The position numbers were made by a program, and so were the translations under genes. From Bradyrhizobium diazoefficiens (GTDB taxonomy: Bacteria > Pseudomonadota > Alphaproteobacteria > Rhizobiales > Xanthobacteraceae), in NCBI RefSeq assembly GCF_018129965.1, contig NZ_JAFCKW010000005.1, positions 308,088-372,087 on the forward strand: 64,000 nucleotides of DNA, in the 5' to 3' direction. Below are positions 39,383 through 49,245 of this stretch, one piece after another. The notes under the pieces are model-generated. The model was not told the origin of the DNA and made no database searches. It saw nothing but the letters and a program-made list of their open reading frames with translations. How positions within the stretch are numbered: position 1 is the first letter of the stretch; every line of letters starts with the position of its first letter.

Positions 39383-39688
39383 ATGGCAAAGAAGAGTTCA
39401 ATCGAGAAGAACAACCGGCGCAAGCGGATGACGAAGAACGCCGCTCCGAAGCGCGCCCGGTTGAAGGCGATCATCGCCGACAAGACGCTGCCGATGGAGG
39501 AGCGGTTCGCCGCCACCCTGAAGCTTGCTGAAATGCCGCGCAACTCGTCGGCGACCCGCATCCGTTTGCGTTGCGAGCTGTCGGGCCGTTCGCGTTCGAA
39601 CTACCGCAAGACCAAACTGTCGCGCATCGCGATGCGCGAACTTGGCTCCAAGGGCATGGTCCCGGGCCTCGTCAAGTCCAGCTGGTAA
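39383..39688 (+). CDS. rpsN: 30S ribosomal protein S14 (zinc-free form)
   Basis: A 101-residue S14 of the long type, lacking the CxxC pairs of the zinc-binding form; only one Cys is present. It holds [19 protein letters not shown] and ends KSSW. AGGAG precedes the ATG. Confidence 0.98.
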   Translation: MAKKSSIEKNNRRKRMTKNAAPKRARLKAIIADKTLPMEERFAATLKLAEMPRNSSATRIRLRCELSGRSRSNYRKTKLSRIAMRELGSKGMVPGLVKSSW

Positions 39689-39702
39689 GGAGGGTCGTTT
39701 AG

Positions 39703-40101
39703 ATGTCTACGCACGATCCAATCAGCGATCTGATCACCCGTATCCGCAACGCGCAAATGCGCTCCAAGAGCAAGGTCTCCACGCCCGGTTCGAAGATGCG
39801 CGAGAACGTGCTCGAGGTCCTCAAGAGCGAGGGCTACATCCGCGGTTACGCCACGCTCGAGCATTCCTCGGGCCGCAGCGAGATCGAGATCGAGCTGAAG
39901 TATTTCGACGGCGAGCCCGTCATCCGCGAGATCGAACGCGTTTCCAAGCCCGGGCGTCGCGTCTACGCCTCGGTGAAGAACCTGCCGCGGGTTAACAACG
40001 GACTCGGCATTTCGGTTTTGTCGACGCCGAAGGGAATCATGGCCGACCACAGTGCGCGTGAAGCGAACGTGGGCGGCGAAGTTCTCTTCACGGTGTTCTG
40101 A
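39703..40101 (+). CDS. rpsH: 30S ribosomal protein S8
   Basis: A 132-residue S8, a primary 16S rRNA binder and, in E. coli, the repressor of the spc operon. It begins [19 protein letters not shown] and contains [16 protein letters not shown]. Confidence 0.98.
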   Translation: MSTHDPISDLITRIRNAQMRSKSKVSTPGSKMRENVLEVLKSEGYIRGYATLEHSSGRSEIEIELKYFDGEPVIREIERVSKPGRRVYASVKNLPRVNNGLGISVLSTPKGIMADHSAREANVGGEVLFTVF

Positions 40102-40117
40102 GAAGGATTTTTGATCC

Positions 40118-40651
40118 ATGTCACGAGTTGGCAAGAGGCCTGTTCCGGTTCCGTCGGGTGTGACCGCGACCGTCGATGGGCAGACCGTCAAGATGAAGGG
40201 GCCGAAGGGCCAGCTTCAGTTCGTCGTCCATGACGACGTCGAGGTGAAGCTCGAGAACGGCCAGGTGAAGGTGAACCCGCGGTTCGAGACCAATCGCGCG
40301 CGGGCGCTGTATGGTACCGCTCGCGCCCAGGTCGCGAATCTGGTCGAAGGCGTCACCAAGGGCTTCGAGAAGAAGCTCGAAATCACCGGCGTCGGTTACC
40401 GCGCCGCGATGCAGGGCAAGAACCTGCAGCTCGCGCTCGGCTACAGCCACGACGTGGTCTACGCGATCCCGGAAGGGATCACGATCACCGTGCCGAAGCC
40501 GACCGAGATCACGGTGACCGGCAGCGACATCCAGCGCGTCGGCCAGGTCGCCGCCGAGATTCGCTCTTATCGTCCGCCGGAGCCCTACAAGGGCAAGGGC
40601 GTGAAGTATGTTGGCGAATTCATCTTCCGCAAGGAAGGCAAGAAGAAGTAA
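40118..40651 (+). CDS. rplF: 50S ribosomal protein L6
   Basis: A 177-residue L6 with two repeated domains, near the sarcin-ricin loop. The C-terminal signature [13 protein letters not shown] is present. rplR follows after 11 bases. Confidence 0.98.
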   Translation: MSRVGKRPVPVPSGVTATVDGQTVKMKGPKGQLQFVVHDDVEVKLENGQVKVNPRFETNRARALYGTARAQVANLVEGVTKGFEKKLEITGVGYRAAMQGKNLQLALGYSHDVVYAIPEGITITVPKPTEITVTGSDIQRVGQVAAEIRSYRPPEPYKGKGVKYVGEFIFRKEGKKK

Positions 40652-40662
40652 CGGAGCCGGTC

Positions 40663-41025
40663 ATGTCGAAAGCCAAGGTTACGAATGCCCGGCGCAAGCG
40701 GAGTGTGCGGCTGAAGCTGCGCCGCTCCGGTGGCGGCCGTCCGCGTCTGTCTGTGTTCCGCTCGTCCAAGCACATCTACGCCCAGGTCATCGACGACCTG
40801 AAGGGCGAGACGCTGGCCTCTGCCTCCTCGCTCGAGAAGTCGATGCGCGACGGCGGCAAGACCGGCGCCGACATCGATGCGGCGAAGGCGGTCGGCAAGC
40901 TGCTCGCCGAGCGCGCTGCCGAGAAGGGCGTCAAGGAAGTCGTGTTCGATCGCGGCAGCTACCTCTATCACGGGCGCGTCAAGGCTTTGGCCGACGCGGC
41001 GCGTGAGAGCGGGCTGAGCTTCTAA
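40663..41025 (+). CDS. rplR: 50S ribosomal protein L18
   Basis: A 120-residue L18, which with L5 binds 5S rRNA. The segments [20 protein letters not shown] and [20 protein letters not shown] are typical. Confidence 0.98.
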   Translation: MSKAKVTNARRKRSVRLKLRRSGGGRPRLSVFRSSKHIYAQVIDDLKGETLASASSLEKSMRDGGKTGADIDAAKAVGKLLAERAAEKGVKEVVFDRGSYLYHGRVKALADAARESGLSF

Positions 41026-41069
41026 CAGAATTTGAGGATTGAGGCGTAAGCCTCTGAAGGATTGGAAAA

Positions 41070-41660
41070 ATGGCAGAACGCGAACAACGTGGTGGACGCG
41101 ATCAACGCGGCGGACGTGACCGCCAGCAGCGCGAGGAGCGCGACAGCGAGTTCGTCGACAAGCTGGTCCACATCAACCGCGTGGCCAAGGTCGTCAAGGG
41201 CGGCAAGCGCTTCGGTTTCGCCGCGCTGGTCGTGATCGGCGACCAGAAGGGCCGCGCCGGCTTCGGTCACGGCAAGGCGCGCGAAGTGCCTGAAGCGATC
41301 CGCAAGGCCACCGAGTCCGCCAAGCGCAACCTGACCCGCGTGTCGCTGCGGGAGGGTCGCACGCTGCATCACGACATCGCCGGCCGTCATGGCGCGGGTC
41401 GCGTGTACCTGCGTGCTGCTCCGGCCGGTACCGGCATCATCGCGGGCGGCCCGATGCGCGCCGTGTTCGAGACGCTGGGCGTCCAGGACGTGGTCGCGAA
41501 GTCGATCGGCTCGTCGAACCCCTACAACATGGTTCGCGCCACCTTCGACGCGCTGAAGCATCAGGATTCGCCGCGCTCGGTCGCAGCCCGCCGCAACATC
41601 AAGGTGTCCACCCTCCAGTCCCGTCGCATCGGCGGTGACGCCGAGGCGGCTGCCGACTAA
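41070..41660 (+). CDS. rpsE: 30S ribosomal protein S5
   Basis: A 196-residue S5, important for decoding accuracy. The double-stranded RNA-binding part ([19 protein letters not shown]) follows a disordered N-terminal extension of about 25 residues rich in Arg, Gly, Gln and Glu. The [15 protein letters not shown] segment is conserved. Confidence 0.98.
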   Translation: MAEREQRGGRDQRGGRDRQQREERDSEFVDKLVHINRVAKVVKGGKRFGFAALVVIGDQKGRAGFGHGKAREVPEAIRKATESAKRNLTRVSLREGRTLHHDIAGRHGAGRVYLRAAPAGTGIIAGGPMRAVFETLGVQDVVAKSIGSSNPYNMVRATFDALKHQDSPRSVAARRNIKVSTLQSRRIGGDAEAAAD

Positions 41661-41684
41661 CCGAAGCTTTCGGAGTAGACCATG

Positions 41685-41879
41685 ATGGCCAAGGCCGCAA
41701 AGACGATCAAGCTCGAGCAGACCGGCAGCGCGATCCGCCGCCATCACTCGCAGCGTTCCACGCTGATCGGGCTCAAGCTCAACAAGATCGGTCGCACCAG
41801 CGAACTGCCTGATACCCCGGCGGTCCGCGGCATGATCGAGAAGGTTCACCATCTCGTTCGCATCGTCGACGAGAAGTAA
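41685..41879 (+). CDS. rpmD: 50S ribosomal protein L30
   Basis: A 64-residue L30 with [19 protein letters not shown] and the C-terminal KVHHLVRIV. Two adjacent ATG codons (41682, 41685) could both serve; the difference is one Met. Confidence 0.95.
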   Translation: MAKAAKTIKLEQTGSAIRRHHSQRSTLIGLKLNKIGRTSELPDTPAVRGMIEKVHHLVRIVDEK

Positions 41880-41954
41880 GCAAAGGCGCAGGATCCCGAA
41901 CCGCGGAGACCCGTGTTCGGTGAAGATCGTGCGCAAGAAACAAGGAGCAGGGCG

Positions 41955-42440
41955 ATGAAGCTCAGCGATATCGCCGACAATGCAGGCTCGCGCAAGAAGC
42001 GCATGCGCGTCGGCCGTGGCATCGGTTCGGGCAAGGGCAAGCAGTCCGGCCGCGGCGGCAAGGGCCAGACCGCGCGTTCGGGCGTTCGCATCAAGGGTTT
42101 CGAAGGCGGCCAGATGCCGTTGCATCGCCGTCTGCCCAAGCGCGGCTTCAACAACATCTTCCGCGTCGAGTTCGCCGAGATCAATCTCGACCGGCTCCAG
42201 GAGGCGGTCGATGCCAAGAAGATCGACGCCGGCAGCGTGGTGAACGTCGAGGCGCTGGTGAAGAGCGGCGTGCTGCGCCGTGCCAAGGGCGGCCTGCGGC
42301 TGCTCGGCCGCGGCGCGCTCAAGTCCAAGCTCAACATCGAAGTCCACGGTGCCACCAAGGCCGCGATCGAAGCGGTGGAGAACGCCGGCGGCTCGGTGAA
42401 GATCCTCGCCCCTGCCAAGGAAGAAGGCGAGGCGGCGTAA
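41955..42440 (+). CDS. rplO: 50S ribosomal protein L15
   Basis: A 161-residue L15, a late assembly protein. The Gly/Arg/Lys-rich N-terminal extension ([19 protein letters not shown]) is typical. ATG 41955 follows GGAGCAGGGCG; an in-frame codon at 41913 would add 14 atypical residues. Confidence 0.97.
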   Translation: MKLSDIADNAGSRKKRMRVGRGIGSGKGKQSGRGGKGQTARSGVRIKGFEGGQMPLHRRLPKRGFNNIFRVEFAEINLDRLQEAVDAKKIDAGSVVNVEALVKSGVLRRAKGGLRLLGRGALKSKLNIEVHGATKAAIEAVENAGGSVKILAPAKEEGEAA

Positions 42441-42590
42441 CAACTGCGTCATTGGCCCGCGGCTCGCGGGCCTTTACGCATGAGGGACGTGGACTTATCG
42501 AAGCCGAGCCCCAGATAATGTCCGGCGTCCGCTATACAGTAGCCCGGCCGCGGGCATGACGGCGCAATAGGCGGCGGGAGAAAGTCCAAG

Positions 42591-43922
42591 ATGGCCTCTG
42601 CAGCGGAACAACTTGCAGCCAATCTCAATTTCGGTGCGTTCGCCAAGGCGGACGAACTGAAAAAGCGCATCTGGTTCACCCTGGGTGCGCTGCTGGTTTA
42701 CCGGCTCGGGACCTATATCCCGCTGCCCGGCATCGATCCCAACATCTGGGAGCAGGTGTTCCGGTCCCAGGCGGGCGGCATCCTCGGCATGTTCAACATG
42801 TTCGCCGGCGGCGGCATCCACCGCATGGCGATCTTCGCGCTGAACATCATGCCGTACATCTCGGCCTCGATCATCATCCAGCTCCTGACCACCGTCTCGC
42901 CGCAACTCGAGGCGCTGAAGAAGGAGGGTGAGGCCGGCCGCAAGCTGCTCAACCAGTACACCCGCTATCTGACGGTCATCCTGGCCGCGTTCCAGTCCTA
43001 CGGCATCGCGGTGGGCCTCGAGGGCGCCGGCAACGTCGTCAGCGATCCCGGCCTGTTCTTCCGCCTCTCGACCGCGATCACGCTGACCGGCGGCACCATG
43101 TTCCTGATGTGGCTCGGCGAGCAGATCACCTCGCGCGGCATCGGCAACGGTATTTCGCTGATCATTCTCTCCGGCATCGTCGCCGAGCTTCCCGCGGCGC
43201 TCGCCAACATGCTCGAGCTCGGCCGCCAGGGCGCGATGTCGACCGGCCTGATCCTGGTCGTGATCGTCATGGCGGTCGCCGTGATCGCCTTCATCGTGTT
43301 CGTGGAGCGCGCGCAGCGCCGGCTGCTGATCCAGTATCCGAAGCGCCAGGTCGGCAACAAGATGTTCGAGGGCCAGTCCTCGCATCTGCCGCTCAAGCTC
43401 AACACCTCGGGCGTGATCCCGCCGATCTTCGCGTCATCGCTGCTGCTGCTGCCGACCACGGTTGCCAATTTCAACGCGGGGCGCGGGCCGGAGTGGTTCC
43501 AGTGGATCACCACGCAGCTCGGCCACGGCCGTCCACTGTTCCTCGTGCTGTATCTCGCGCTGATCGTGTTCTTCGCCTTCTTCTACACCGCGATCGTGTT
43601 CAACCCGACCGAGACCGCGGACAATCTGAAGAAGCATGGCGGCTTCATTCCGGGCATCCGTCCGGGCGAGCGCACCGCGGAATATATCGACTACGTGCTG
43701 TCGCGCATCACCGTGCTCGGCGCGATCTATCTGGCGATCGTCTGCTTGATCCCGGAGATCCTGATCTCCTACGCTTCGGTGCCCTTCTACTTCGGCGGCA
43801 CCTCGCTGCTGATCGTCGTCAGTGTCACCATGGACACGGTGGCTCAGGTGCAGGGCTATCTGCTGGCCCATCAGTACGAAGGCCTGATCCGCAAGTCGAA
43901 GCTGCGCGGCCGCCGCCGCTAA
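42591..43922 (+). CDS. secY: Preprotein translocase subunit SecY
   Basis: A 443-residue polytopic inner-membrane protein with ten predicted helices, the pore of the Sec translocon together with SecE (5560-5751). It shows PLPGIDPN near the plug region, IMPYISASIIIQL in helix 2, and the cytoplasmic loops with KKEGEAGRKLLNQYTRYLT and GFIPGIRPGERTAEYID. It is separated from rplO by 150 bases. Confidence 0.98.
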   Translation: MASAAEQLAANLNFGAFAKADELKKRIWFTLGALLVYRLGTYIPLPGIDPNIWEQVFRSQAGGILGMFNMFAGGGIHRMAIFALNIMPYISASIIIQLLTTVSPQLEALKKEGEAGRKLLNQYTRYLTVILAAFQSYGIAVGLEGAGNVVSDPGLFFRLSTAITLTGGTMFLMWLGEQITSRGIGNGISLIILSGIVAELPAALANMLELGRQGAMSTGLILVVIVMAVAVIAFIVFVERAQRRLLIQYPKRQVGNKMFEGQSSHLPLKLNTSGVIPPIFASSLLLLPTTVANFNAGRGPEWFQWITTQLGHGRPLFLVLYLALIVFFAFFYTAIVFNPTETADNLKKHGGFIPGIRPGERTAEYIDYVLSRITVLGAIYLAIVCLIPEILISYASVPFYFGGTSLLIVVSVTMDTVAQVQGYLLAHQYEGLIRKSKLRGRRR

Positions 43923-44198
43923 GCGCGGCGGTCCCGGCGGGCTTCCGACACGCATCGCCGATTCGCCGCGCGCGCAGCCGCGCGGCGTCAGCGAGGCGCA
44001 GGAGCAACCGTTCGATCGCATTGGCAGAACTGCTCTGACCGCGACGCAATCACTGATTTCAAAGGGGTTCTTGGCGCCAGGGCATTTGCTCCCCTATGAT
44101 ATGGGTGGCAGTGCGGGGCCGATTGTGATTTGCACTGTTGTCGAACTTCAAACACAGGTGCGCGACGTATCGCTCACCAATCCGGGGGGCGTACGCCG

Positions 44199-45080
44199 AT
44201 GAGAATTATACTTCTGGGACCGCCGGGGTCGGGCAAGGGGACCCAGGCGCAGCTGATGGTGCAGCGCTACGGTATCGTCCAGCTCTCGACCGGCGAGATG
44301 TTGCGCGCGGCCGTCGCGGCGGGAACGCCGGTGGGCCTCAAGGCCAAGGAAATCATGGCCAGTGGCGGGCTCGTGCCCGACGAGGTTGTCGTGGGGATCA
44401 TCTCCGACCGCATCGACCAGCCGGACGCCGGCAACGGTTTCATTCTCGACGGCTTTCCGCGCACCGTGCCGCAGGCCGAAGCGCTGGACGAGCTGCTCAA
44501 GCAGAAGCACCTCAAGCTCGACGCCGTGATCGAACTGCGCGTTAACGAGAGCGCGCTGCTCAGTCGTGTCGAGACACGCGTCGCGCAGATGCGGGAGCGC
44601 GGCGAGGAGGTCCGGATCGACGATACCCCGGAGGTCCTGACCAAGCGGCTTGCCAGCTACCGCAGCCAGACGGAACCGCTGATTCACTATTATTCCGAAC
44701 GGCGGAAGCTCTCCACCATCGATGGCATGATGGCGATCGACGAGGTCACCGCCGCCATCCATCGCCAGCTGGTGGCCCTCGGGGCCACGGAGCCCAAGGC
44801 GCGCGCCAAGAGCGCAGCCAGGGCAGCGCCGGCAAAAAAGGGGTCCAAGCCGGGTACGTCGAAGGCCAAACAAGCCAAGAAAGCTGCCAAAACGGCCAAA
44901 AAGCCGGCCAAATCTGCCAAGAAGGCCACCAAGAAGCCCGTGAAGGGTACGAAGAAGGCTGCCAAGAAGACCGCCAGCAAAGCGGTGAGAAAGGCTGCCA
45001 AGAAGGCCGCGAAGAAGGCTTTCAGGAAGGGTGCCAAAAAGGCCGCAAAAAAGGTCACGAAGAAGCGAGCCAAACGTTAG
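44199..45080 (+). CDS. adk: Adenylate kinase with a histone-H1-like Lys/Ala-rich C-terminal tail
   Basis: A 293-residue protein. Residues 1-198 are a normal short-LID adenylate kinase (ATP + AMP to 2 ADP): P-loop GPPGSGKGT (7-15), the AMP-binding segment [10 protein letters not shown], the GFPRT motif (85-89) and a LID without zinc cysteines. From residue about 200 to the end, some 94 residues are almost only Lys, Ala and a little Thr, Ser, Pro and Arg, with roughly 36 lysines, in AKKAAK-like repeats resembling histone H1 or AlgP/HupB tails. The tail is in frame with no gap and the stop is downstream of it, so it is part of the product. The start at ATG 44199 removes a leaderless upstream extension. 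Encoded between secY and rpsM, the usual place. Confidence 0.95.
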   Translation: MRIILLGPPGSGKGTQAQLMVQRYGIVQLSTGEMLRAAVAAGTPVGLKAKEIMASGGLVPDEVVVGIISDRIDQPDAGNGFILDGFPRTVPQAEALDELLKQKHLKLDAVIELRVNESALLSRVETRVAQMRERGEEVRIDDTPEVLTKRLASYRSQTEPLIHYYSERRKLSTIDGMMAIDEVTAAIHRQLVALGATEPKARAKSAARAAPAKKGSKPGTSKAKQAKKAAKTAKKPAKSAKKATKKPVKGTKKAAKKTASKAVRKAAKKAAKKAFRKGAKKAAKKVTKKRAKR

Positions 45081-45267
45081 CGGCAGTTGACGAAAGCCCC
45101 CAGAATCCCCTAATAAGCCCAGCATCCAAGTCGGATAGTTTCAAACGATGCCGGGCCCCAGGAAGACCAGGGGTGGGCGTCGTGTTCGCGTTTGTGAACA
45201 CCTGCCCGAGAAACCAAGCACTTAAAGACCGGTTCCTGACGAGGGATCGGCAACAGGAGAGAGAGCC

Positions 45268-45636
45268 GTGGCCCGTATTGCCGGCGTGAACATTCCGACC
45301 AACAAGCGCGTTCTCATCGCGCTCCAGTACATCCATGGCATCGGCCAGAAGATTGCCGGCGAGATCCTCGAGAAGGTGAAAATTCCTGCGGATCGCCGCG
45401 TCAATCAGCTCAGCGACGCCGAAGTTCTCCAGATCCGCGAAGTGATCGACCGCGACTATCTCGTCGAGGGTGATCTGCGTCGCGAGGTCGGTATCAACAT
45501 CAAGCGTCTGATGGACCTCGGCTGCTATCGCGGCCTGCGCCATCGTCGCGGCCTGCCGGTGCGCGGTCAGCGGACCCACACCAATGCGCGCACGCGCAAG
45601 GGTCCGGCCAAGGCCATCGCCGGCAAGAAGAAGTAA
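45268..45636 (+). CDS. rpsM: 30S ribosomal protein S13
   Basis: A 122-residue S13 of the 30S head, in the B1 bridges to 50S. It begins [15 protein letters not shown] (GTG or ATG-like start at 45268, preceded by AGGAGAGAG) and holds [24 protein letters not shown]. First gene of the alpha operon. Confidence 0.98.
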   Translation: MARIAGVNIPTNKRVLIALQYIHGIGQKIAGEILEKVKIPADRRVNQLSDAEVLQIREVIDRDYLVEGDLRREVGINIKRLMDLGCYRGLRHRRGLPVRGQRTHTNARTRKGPAKAIAGKKK

Positions 45637-45655
45637 GTTTTCGAATCAAGATCAC

Positions 45656-45697
45656 GGCGTGTGGCGAACCGGGGATGACCCGTCGCCACGCGCCTTT
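45656..45697 (+). promoter_or_regulatory. Hairpin between rpsM and rpsK
   Basis: GGCGTGTGGCGA (45656-45667) pairs with TCGCCACGCGCC (45683-45694), with one G-U, then TTT. It may be a weak terminator or a processing site that adjusts rpsK-rpoA-rplQ levels. Confidence 0.45.
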
Positions 45698-45759
45698 CGT
45701 TCCACAGGTGTAGCCGCTGGCATTACGGCGGCGTTCGAGATCTCCAGGAAAGGTACTCA

Positions 45760-46149
45760 ATGGGTAAGGAAGCCACCCGCGTTCGCCGTCGTGAACGCAA
45801 GAACATCGCCTCCGGCGTTGCTCACGTGAACTCCTCGTTCAACAACACGACCATCACCATCACCGACGCGCAGGGCAACACGATCGCCTGGTCGTCCGCC
45901 GGCACGATGGGCTTCAAGGGCTCGCGCAAGTCGACCCCGTACGCCGCGCAGGTCGCCGCCGAGGACGTGTCCAAGAAGGCGCAGGAGCACGGCATGCGTA
46001 CGCTGGAAGTCGAAGTCGCCGGTCCCGGTTCGGGCCGCGAATCGGCTCTGCGCGCGCTGCAGGCCGCGGGCTTCACCGTCACCTCGATCCGCGACGTGAC
46101 CACGATCCCGCACAACGGTTGCCGTCCCCGCAAGCGTCGGCGCGTTTGA
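45760..46149 (+). CDS. rpsK: 30S ribosomal protein S11
   Basis: A 129-residue S11 of the platform, near the mRNA exit. [21 protein letters not shown] and the C-terminal [18 protein letters not shown] are intact. Confidence 0.98.
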   Translation: MGKEATRVRRRERKNIASGVAHVNSSFNNTTITITDAQGNTIAWSSAGTMGFKGSRKSTPYAAQVAAEDVSKKAQEHGMRTLEVEVAGPGSGRESALRALQAAGFTVTSIRDVTTIPHNGCRPRKRRRV

Positions 46150-46262
46150 TATCTTGGTTGCGGGCGCATCGGCGCCCGCGATGACTTTTGCATGAAGCCG
46201 CAGGTGCGACCTGCGGCCTTTCTCCAACGCCAGTGGCTGCAACGGCAGTTCGACTGGCCTGT

Positions 46263-47294
46263 ATGGGTGAAACAGTGACGATCCAGAAAAATTGGCAAGA
46301 ACTGATTCGACCGAACAAGCTGCAGGTCACGCCTGGCAGCGATTCGAACCGTTTCGCGACCATCGTCGCCGAGCCGCTCGAGCGCGGCTTCGGCCAGACG
46401 CTGGGCAACGCGCTGCGTCGCATCCTGCTTTCCTCGCTCCAGGGCGCGGCAGTGCAGTCGGTGCACATCGACGGCGTGCTGCACGAGTTCTCCTCGATCG
46501 CGGGCGTCCGTGAGGACGTCACCGACATCGTGCTCAACATCAAGGATATCTCGATCAAGATGCAGGGCGAAGGCCCCAAGCGCATGGTCGTGAAGAAGTC
46601 CGGCCCGGGCGTCGTCACCGCCGGCGACATCCAGACCGTGGGTGACGTCGTGGTGCTCAACCCGGACCTGCAGATCTGCACCCTCGACGAGGGCGCCGAG
46701 ATCCGCATGGAGTTCACTGTCGCCACCGGCAAGGGCTACGTGCCCGCCGAGCGCAACCGTCCCGAGGACGCGCCGATCGGCCTGATCCCGGTCGACAGCC
46801 TGTACTCGCCGGTCCGCAAGGTGTCCTACAAGGTCGAGAACACCCGCGAGGGCCAGATCCTCGACTACGACAAGCTGACCATGACGATCGAGACCAACGG
46901 CGCGATCTCGCCGGATGACTCGGTGGCTTACGCTGCCCGCATCCTGCAGGATCAGCTCAACGTGTTCGTCAACTTCGAAGAGCCGCGCAAGGAAGTCGCC
47001 CAGGAGATCATCCCGGACCTCGCCTTCAACCCGGCCTTCCTCAAGAAGGTGGACGAGCTCGAACTCTCGGTGCGTTCGGCCAACTGCTTGAAGAACGACA
47101 ACATCGTCTATATCGGCGACCTCGTGCAGAAGTCGGAAGCGGAAATGCTCCGCACCCCGAACTTCGGCCGCAAGTCGCTGAACGAGATCAAGGAAGTGCT
47201 GGCCCAGATGGGTCTGCATCTTGGCATGGAAGTGCCGGGCTGGCCGCCGGAGAACATCGACGAGCTCGCCAAGCGCTTCGAGGATCATTACTGA
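46263..47294 (+). CDS. rpoA: DNA-directed RNA polymerase subunit alpha
   Basis: A 343-residue alpha subunit. The N-terminal domain (about 1-235) dimerises and assembles beta and beta-prime, with [20 protein letters not shown]. The C-terminal domain (about 255-330, with [16 protein letters not shown] and [12 protein letters not shown]) binds UP elements and activators. ATG 46263 is chosen because the product begins [20 protein letters not shown] as recalled for Bradyrhizobium; an in-frame codon at 46188 is rejected. Confidence 0.98.
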   Translation: MGETVTIQKNWQELIRPNKLQVTPGSDSNRFATIVAEPLERGFGQTLGNALRRILLSSLQGAAVQSVHIDGVLHEFSSIAGVREDVTDIVLNIKDISIKMQGEGPKRMVVKKSGPGVVTAGDIQTVGDVVVLNPDLQICTLDEGAEIRMEFTVATGKGYVPAERNRPEDAPIGLIPVDSLYSPVRKVSYKVENTREGQILDYDKLTMTIETNGAISPDDSVAYAARILQDQLNVFVNFEEPRKEVAQEIIPDLAFNPAFLKKVDELELSVRSANCLKNDNIVYIGDLVQKSEAEMLRTPNFGRKSLNEIKEVLAQMGLHLGMEVPGWPPENIDELAKRFEDHY

Positions 47295-47300
47295 GTATTT

Positions 47301-47380
47301 CGTCATTCCGGGGCGGTCCGCAGGACCGAACCCGGAATCCCGAGATTCCGGATCGACGCTTCGCGCCGTCCGGAATGACG
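47301..47380. repeat. Nested palindromic intergenic repeat (same family as 800-879)
   Basis: Begins CGTCATTCCG and ends CGGAATGACG, with an inner pair around CCCGGAATCCCGAGATTCCGG. It lies seven bases after the rpoA stop, inside the alpha operon. Confidence 0.8.
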
Positions 47381-47427
47381 GCATGATCCCGGAAAAGTGC
47401 GAAGCGGTTTTCCGACAAGGATCATGC
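47381..47427. repeat. Second dispersed repeat: GCATGATCC inverted element
   Basis: GCATGATCC (47381-47389) and GGATCATGC (47419-47427) enclose a second pair GGAAAA/TTTTCC. Very similar sequences (gcatgatc-ggaaaa-ttttcc-gatcatgc) are common intergenic elements in Rhizobiales. It directly abuts the other repeat. Confidence 0.7.
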
Positions 47428-47539
47428 TCTGACAAAAGAGCGAAATCGCATTTGCGTTTTCGCGGGCGAACGCAGGCAGCCCACCTGAGCAACAAGTCCG
47501 ACGAACCGTCGCGACGAATGGAATAAAAGGACTACCAAA

Positions 47540-47956
47540 ATGCGTCACGGCAAGGTTCATCGTAAGCTCAACCGCACCGCCGAACATCGCCGCGCGATGT
47601 TCGCCAACATGTGCGCCGCGCTGATCAAGCACGAGCAGATCGTCACCACGCTCCCGAAGGCGAAGGAATTGCGCCCGATCGTGGAGAAGCTGATCACCCT
47701 CGGCAAGAAGGGCGGGCTCTCCATGCGCCGCCAGGCCATCTCCGAGATGCGCGACAAGGACCAGGTCAAGAAGCTGTTCGACGTGCTGGCGCCCCGCTAC
47801 AAGGACCGCCAGGGCGGCTACACCCGCATCATCAAGGCCGGCTTTCGCTACGGCGATAATGCCGCGATGGCCGTGATCGAGTTCGTCGATCGCGACGTCG
47901 ATGCCAAGGGCCAGGATTCCGGTCCGGTGCAGGAGAAGGAAGCCGAAGCGGCGTAA
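47540..47956 (+). CDS. rplQ: 50S ribosomal protein L17
   Basis: A 138-residue L17, beginning [24 protein letters not shown], near the tunnel exit. The acidic C-terminus extends a little beyond the shortest homologues. Last gene of the long ribosomal run; followed by an intrinsic terminator. Confidence 0.98.
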   Translation: MRHGKVHRKLNRTAEHRRAMFANMCAALIKHEQIVTTLPKAKELRPIVEKLITLGKKGGLSMRRQAISEMRDKDQVKKLFDVLAPRYKDRQGGYTRIIKAGFRYGDNAAMAVIEFVDRDVDAKGQDSGPVQEKEAEAA

Positions 47957-47980
47957 GCCGCCCGGTATTTGATTTCAGGA

Positions 47981-48008
47981 AAGCGGCGCCTTCGGGTGCC
48001 GCTTTTTT
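47981..48008 (+). terminator. Intrinsic terminator after rplQ
   Basis: AAGCGGCGCC (47981-47990) pairs with GGTGCCGCTT (47995-48004), with one G-U, around a UUCG tetraloop and is followed by TTTT. It ends the ribosomal protein supercluster. Confidence 0.9.
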
Positions 48009-48092
48009 ATGGGCGCGGCCATGTCGCTTGCCTCCGGATCGCCTGGCGACGCCAACATCACCGCCGGATCCCGCAGCCGGAAGTAGCGATGA

Positions 48093-48257
48093 CGAAATAA
48101 ACGTGCGATTGCGCAAGGCATTGTGCGCAGCGGCCACACGTTCAAGCCGCCGGTGGTTTATGCTGTCAGCATCAACATGACGGCGCAGGATCTCGATGCC
48201 GTCGTCGCCTGTCTCTGGACGCCACGCGCCTGCGACCAGATCGTCACGCGTCGGTGA
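48093..48257 (+). pseudogene. Remnant of a cytochrome c C-terminus
   Basis: One frame reads IAQGIVRSGHTFKPPVVYAV followed by SINMTAQDLDAVVACLWT, then a stop at 48255. This closely resembles the end of diheme-type cytochrome c proteins (pattern: G...F.PPM.....NMTDEDLDAIVAYL). No heme-binding CXXCH and no start codon are found upstream, where the frame is stopped at 48090. It therefore looks like a decayed gene end between rplQ and the SDR gene. The assignment is by recalled pattern, with no search. Confidence 0.5.
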
Positions 48258-48320
48258 GGCACGATTGCAGCTGCTTGTGCAGCGCACGATATCTCCGTCA
48301 ACAGCAATGGAGATGATGCC

Positions 48321-49109
48321 ATGAACATCGACCTTTCCGGAAAGACCGCCCTCGTCACCGGCTCGACCGCCGGCATCGGCCACGCGATTGCAAAGGGCCT
48401 TGCCGCCTCCGGCGCCGGCGTGGTGATCAACGGGCGCGGCCAGGACAAGGTCGATGCCGCCGTGCGCAAGCTGGAAGGGACGGGCGCCAAGGTCCGCGGC
48501 ATCGCGGCCGACGTCTCGACCGCCGCGGGCTGCAAGGCGCTGGTCGCGGCGCTGCCGGATGTCGACATTCTCATCAACAATGCCGGCATCTTCGAGCCGA
48601 AGGACTTTTTCGAGATCCCGGACGAGGACTGGACGCGCTTCTTCGAGGTCAACGTCATGAGCGGCGTGCGGCTGTCGCGTGCCTACATGCGGGGCATGCT
48701 CGAGCGCAATTGGGGCCGCATCGTCTTCATCTCCTCGGAGTCCGGGCTCAACATTCCCGTCGAGATGATCCACTACGGCATGAGCAAGACGGCCCAGCTC
48801 TCGGTCGCGCGCGGCCTCGCGCAGCTGACCCGTGGCACCGGCGTTACCGTCAATTCCGTGCTGCCGGGGCCGACCATGTCGGAGGGCGTCGAGACTTTCG
48901 TGAAGGATCTCGCAAAGCAGAACGGCCAGTCGCTGGACGAAGCCGCCGCCAATTTCGTCAGGCAGCATCGTCCGAGCTCGCTGATCCAGCGCTTCGCCAG
49001 CGTCGATGAGATCGCCAACATGGTCGTCTACGTCGCGTCGAAGGAGGCATCCGCGACCAACGGCGCGGCGCTGCGGGCCGAAGGCGGCATCGTCAATACG
49101 ATTGCGTAG
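48321..49109 (+). CDS. SDR family NAD(P)-dependent oxidoreductase
   Basis: A 262-residue short-chain dehydrogenase. The cofactor motif TGSTAGIG (about 13-20), NNAG segment in ILINNAGIFEPKD, catalytic Ser in VFISSESG and the YGMSK active site are present. Cytoplasmic; the substrate is not known. It lies alone between the rplQ terminator and a palindromic repeat, on the plus strand. It differs clearly from the SDR at 912-1679. Confidence 0.93.
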   Translation: MNIDLSGKTALVTGSTAGIGHAIAKGLAASGAGVVINGRGQDKVDAAVRKLEGTGAKVRGIAADVSTAAGCKALVAALPDVDILINNAGIFEPKDFFEIPDEDWTRFFEVNVMSGVRLSRAYMRGMLERNWGRIVFISSESGLNIPVEMIHYGMSKTAQLSVARGLAQLTRGTGVTVNSVLPGPTMSEGVETFVKDLAKQNGQSLDEAAANFVRQHRPSSLIQRFASVDEIANMVVYVASKEASATNGAALRAEGGIVNTIA

Positions 49110-49145
49110 GCGAGGAATCTGCACACTGACGTGGCCGAGGAATGT

Positions 49146-49233
49146 CCGTCATGGCCGGGCTTGTCCCGGCCATCCACGCATCGCCGCGTATGAAAACGGA
49201 CGTGGATGCCCGGGACAAGCCTGGGCATGACGG
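49146..49233. repeat. Nested palindromic intergenic repeat (ATGGCCGGG type)
   Basis: CCGTCATGGCCGGGCTTGTC (from 49146) is inverted as GACAAGCCTGGGCATGACGG (ending 49233), with a further pair CCATCCACG/CGTGGATG inside. It sits between the SDR gene and the convergent quinone-oxidoreductase-like gene and could act as a bidirectional terminator. Confidence 0.8.
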
Positions 49234-49245
49234 AGTCTGTAGCTC

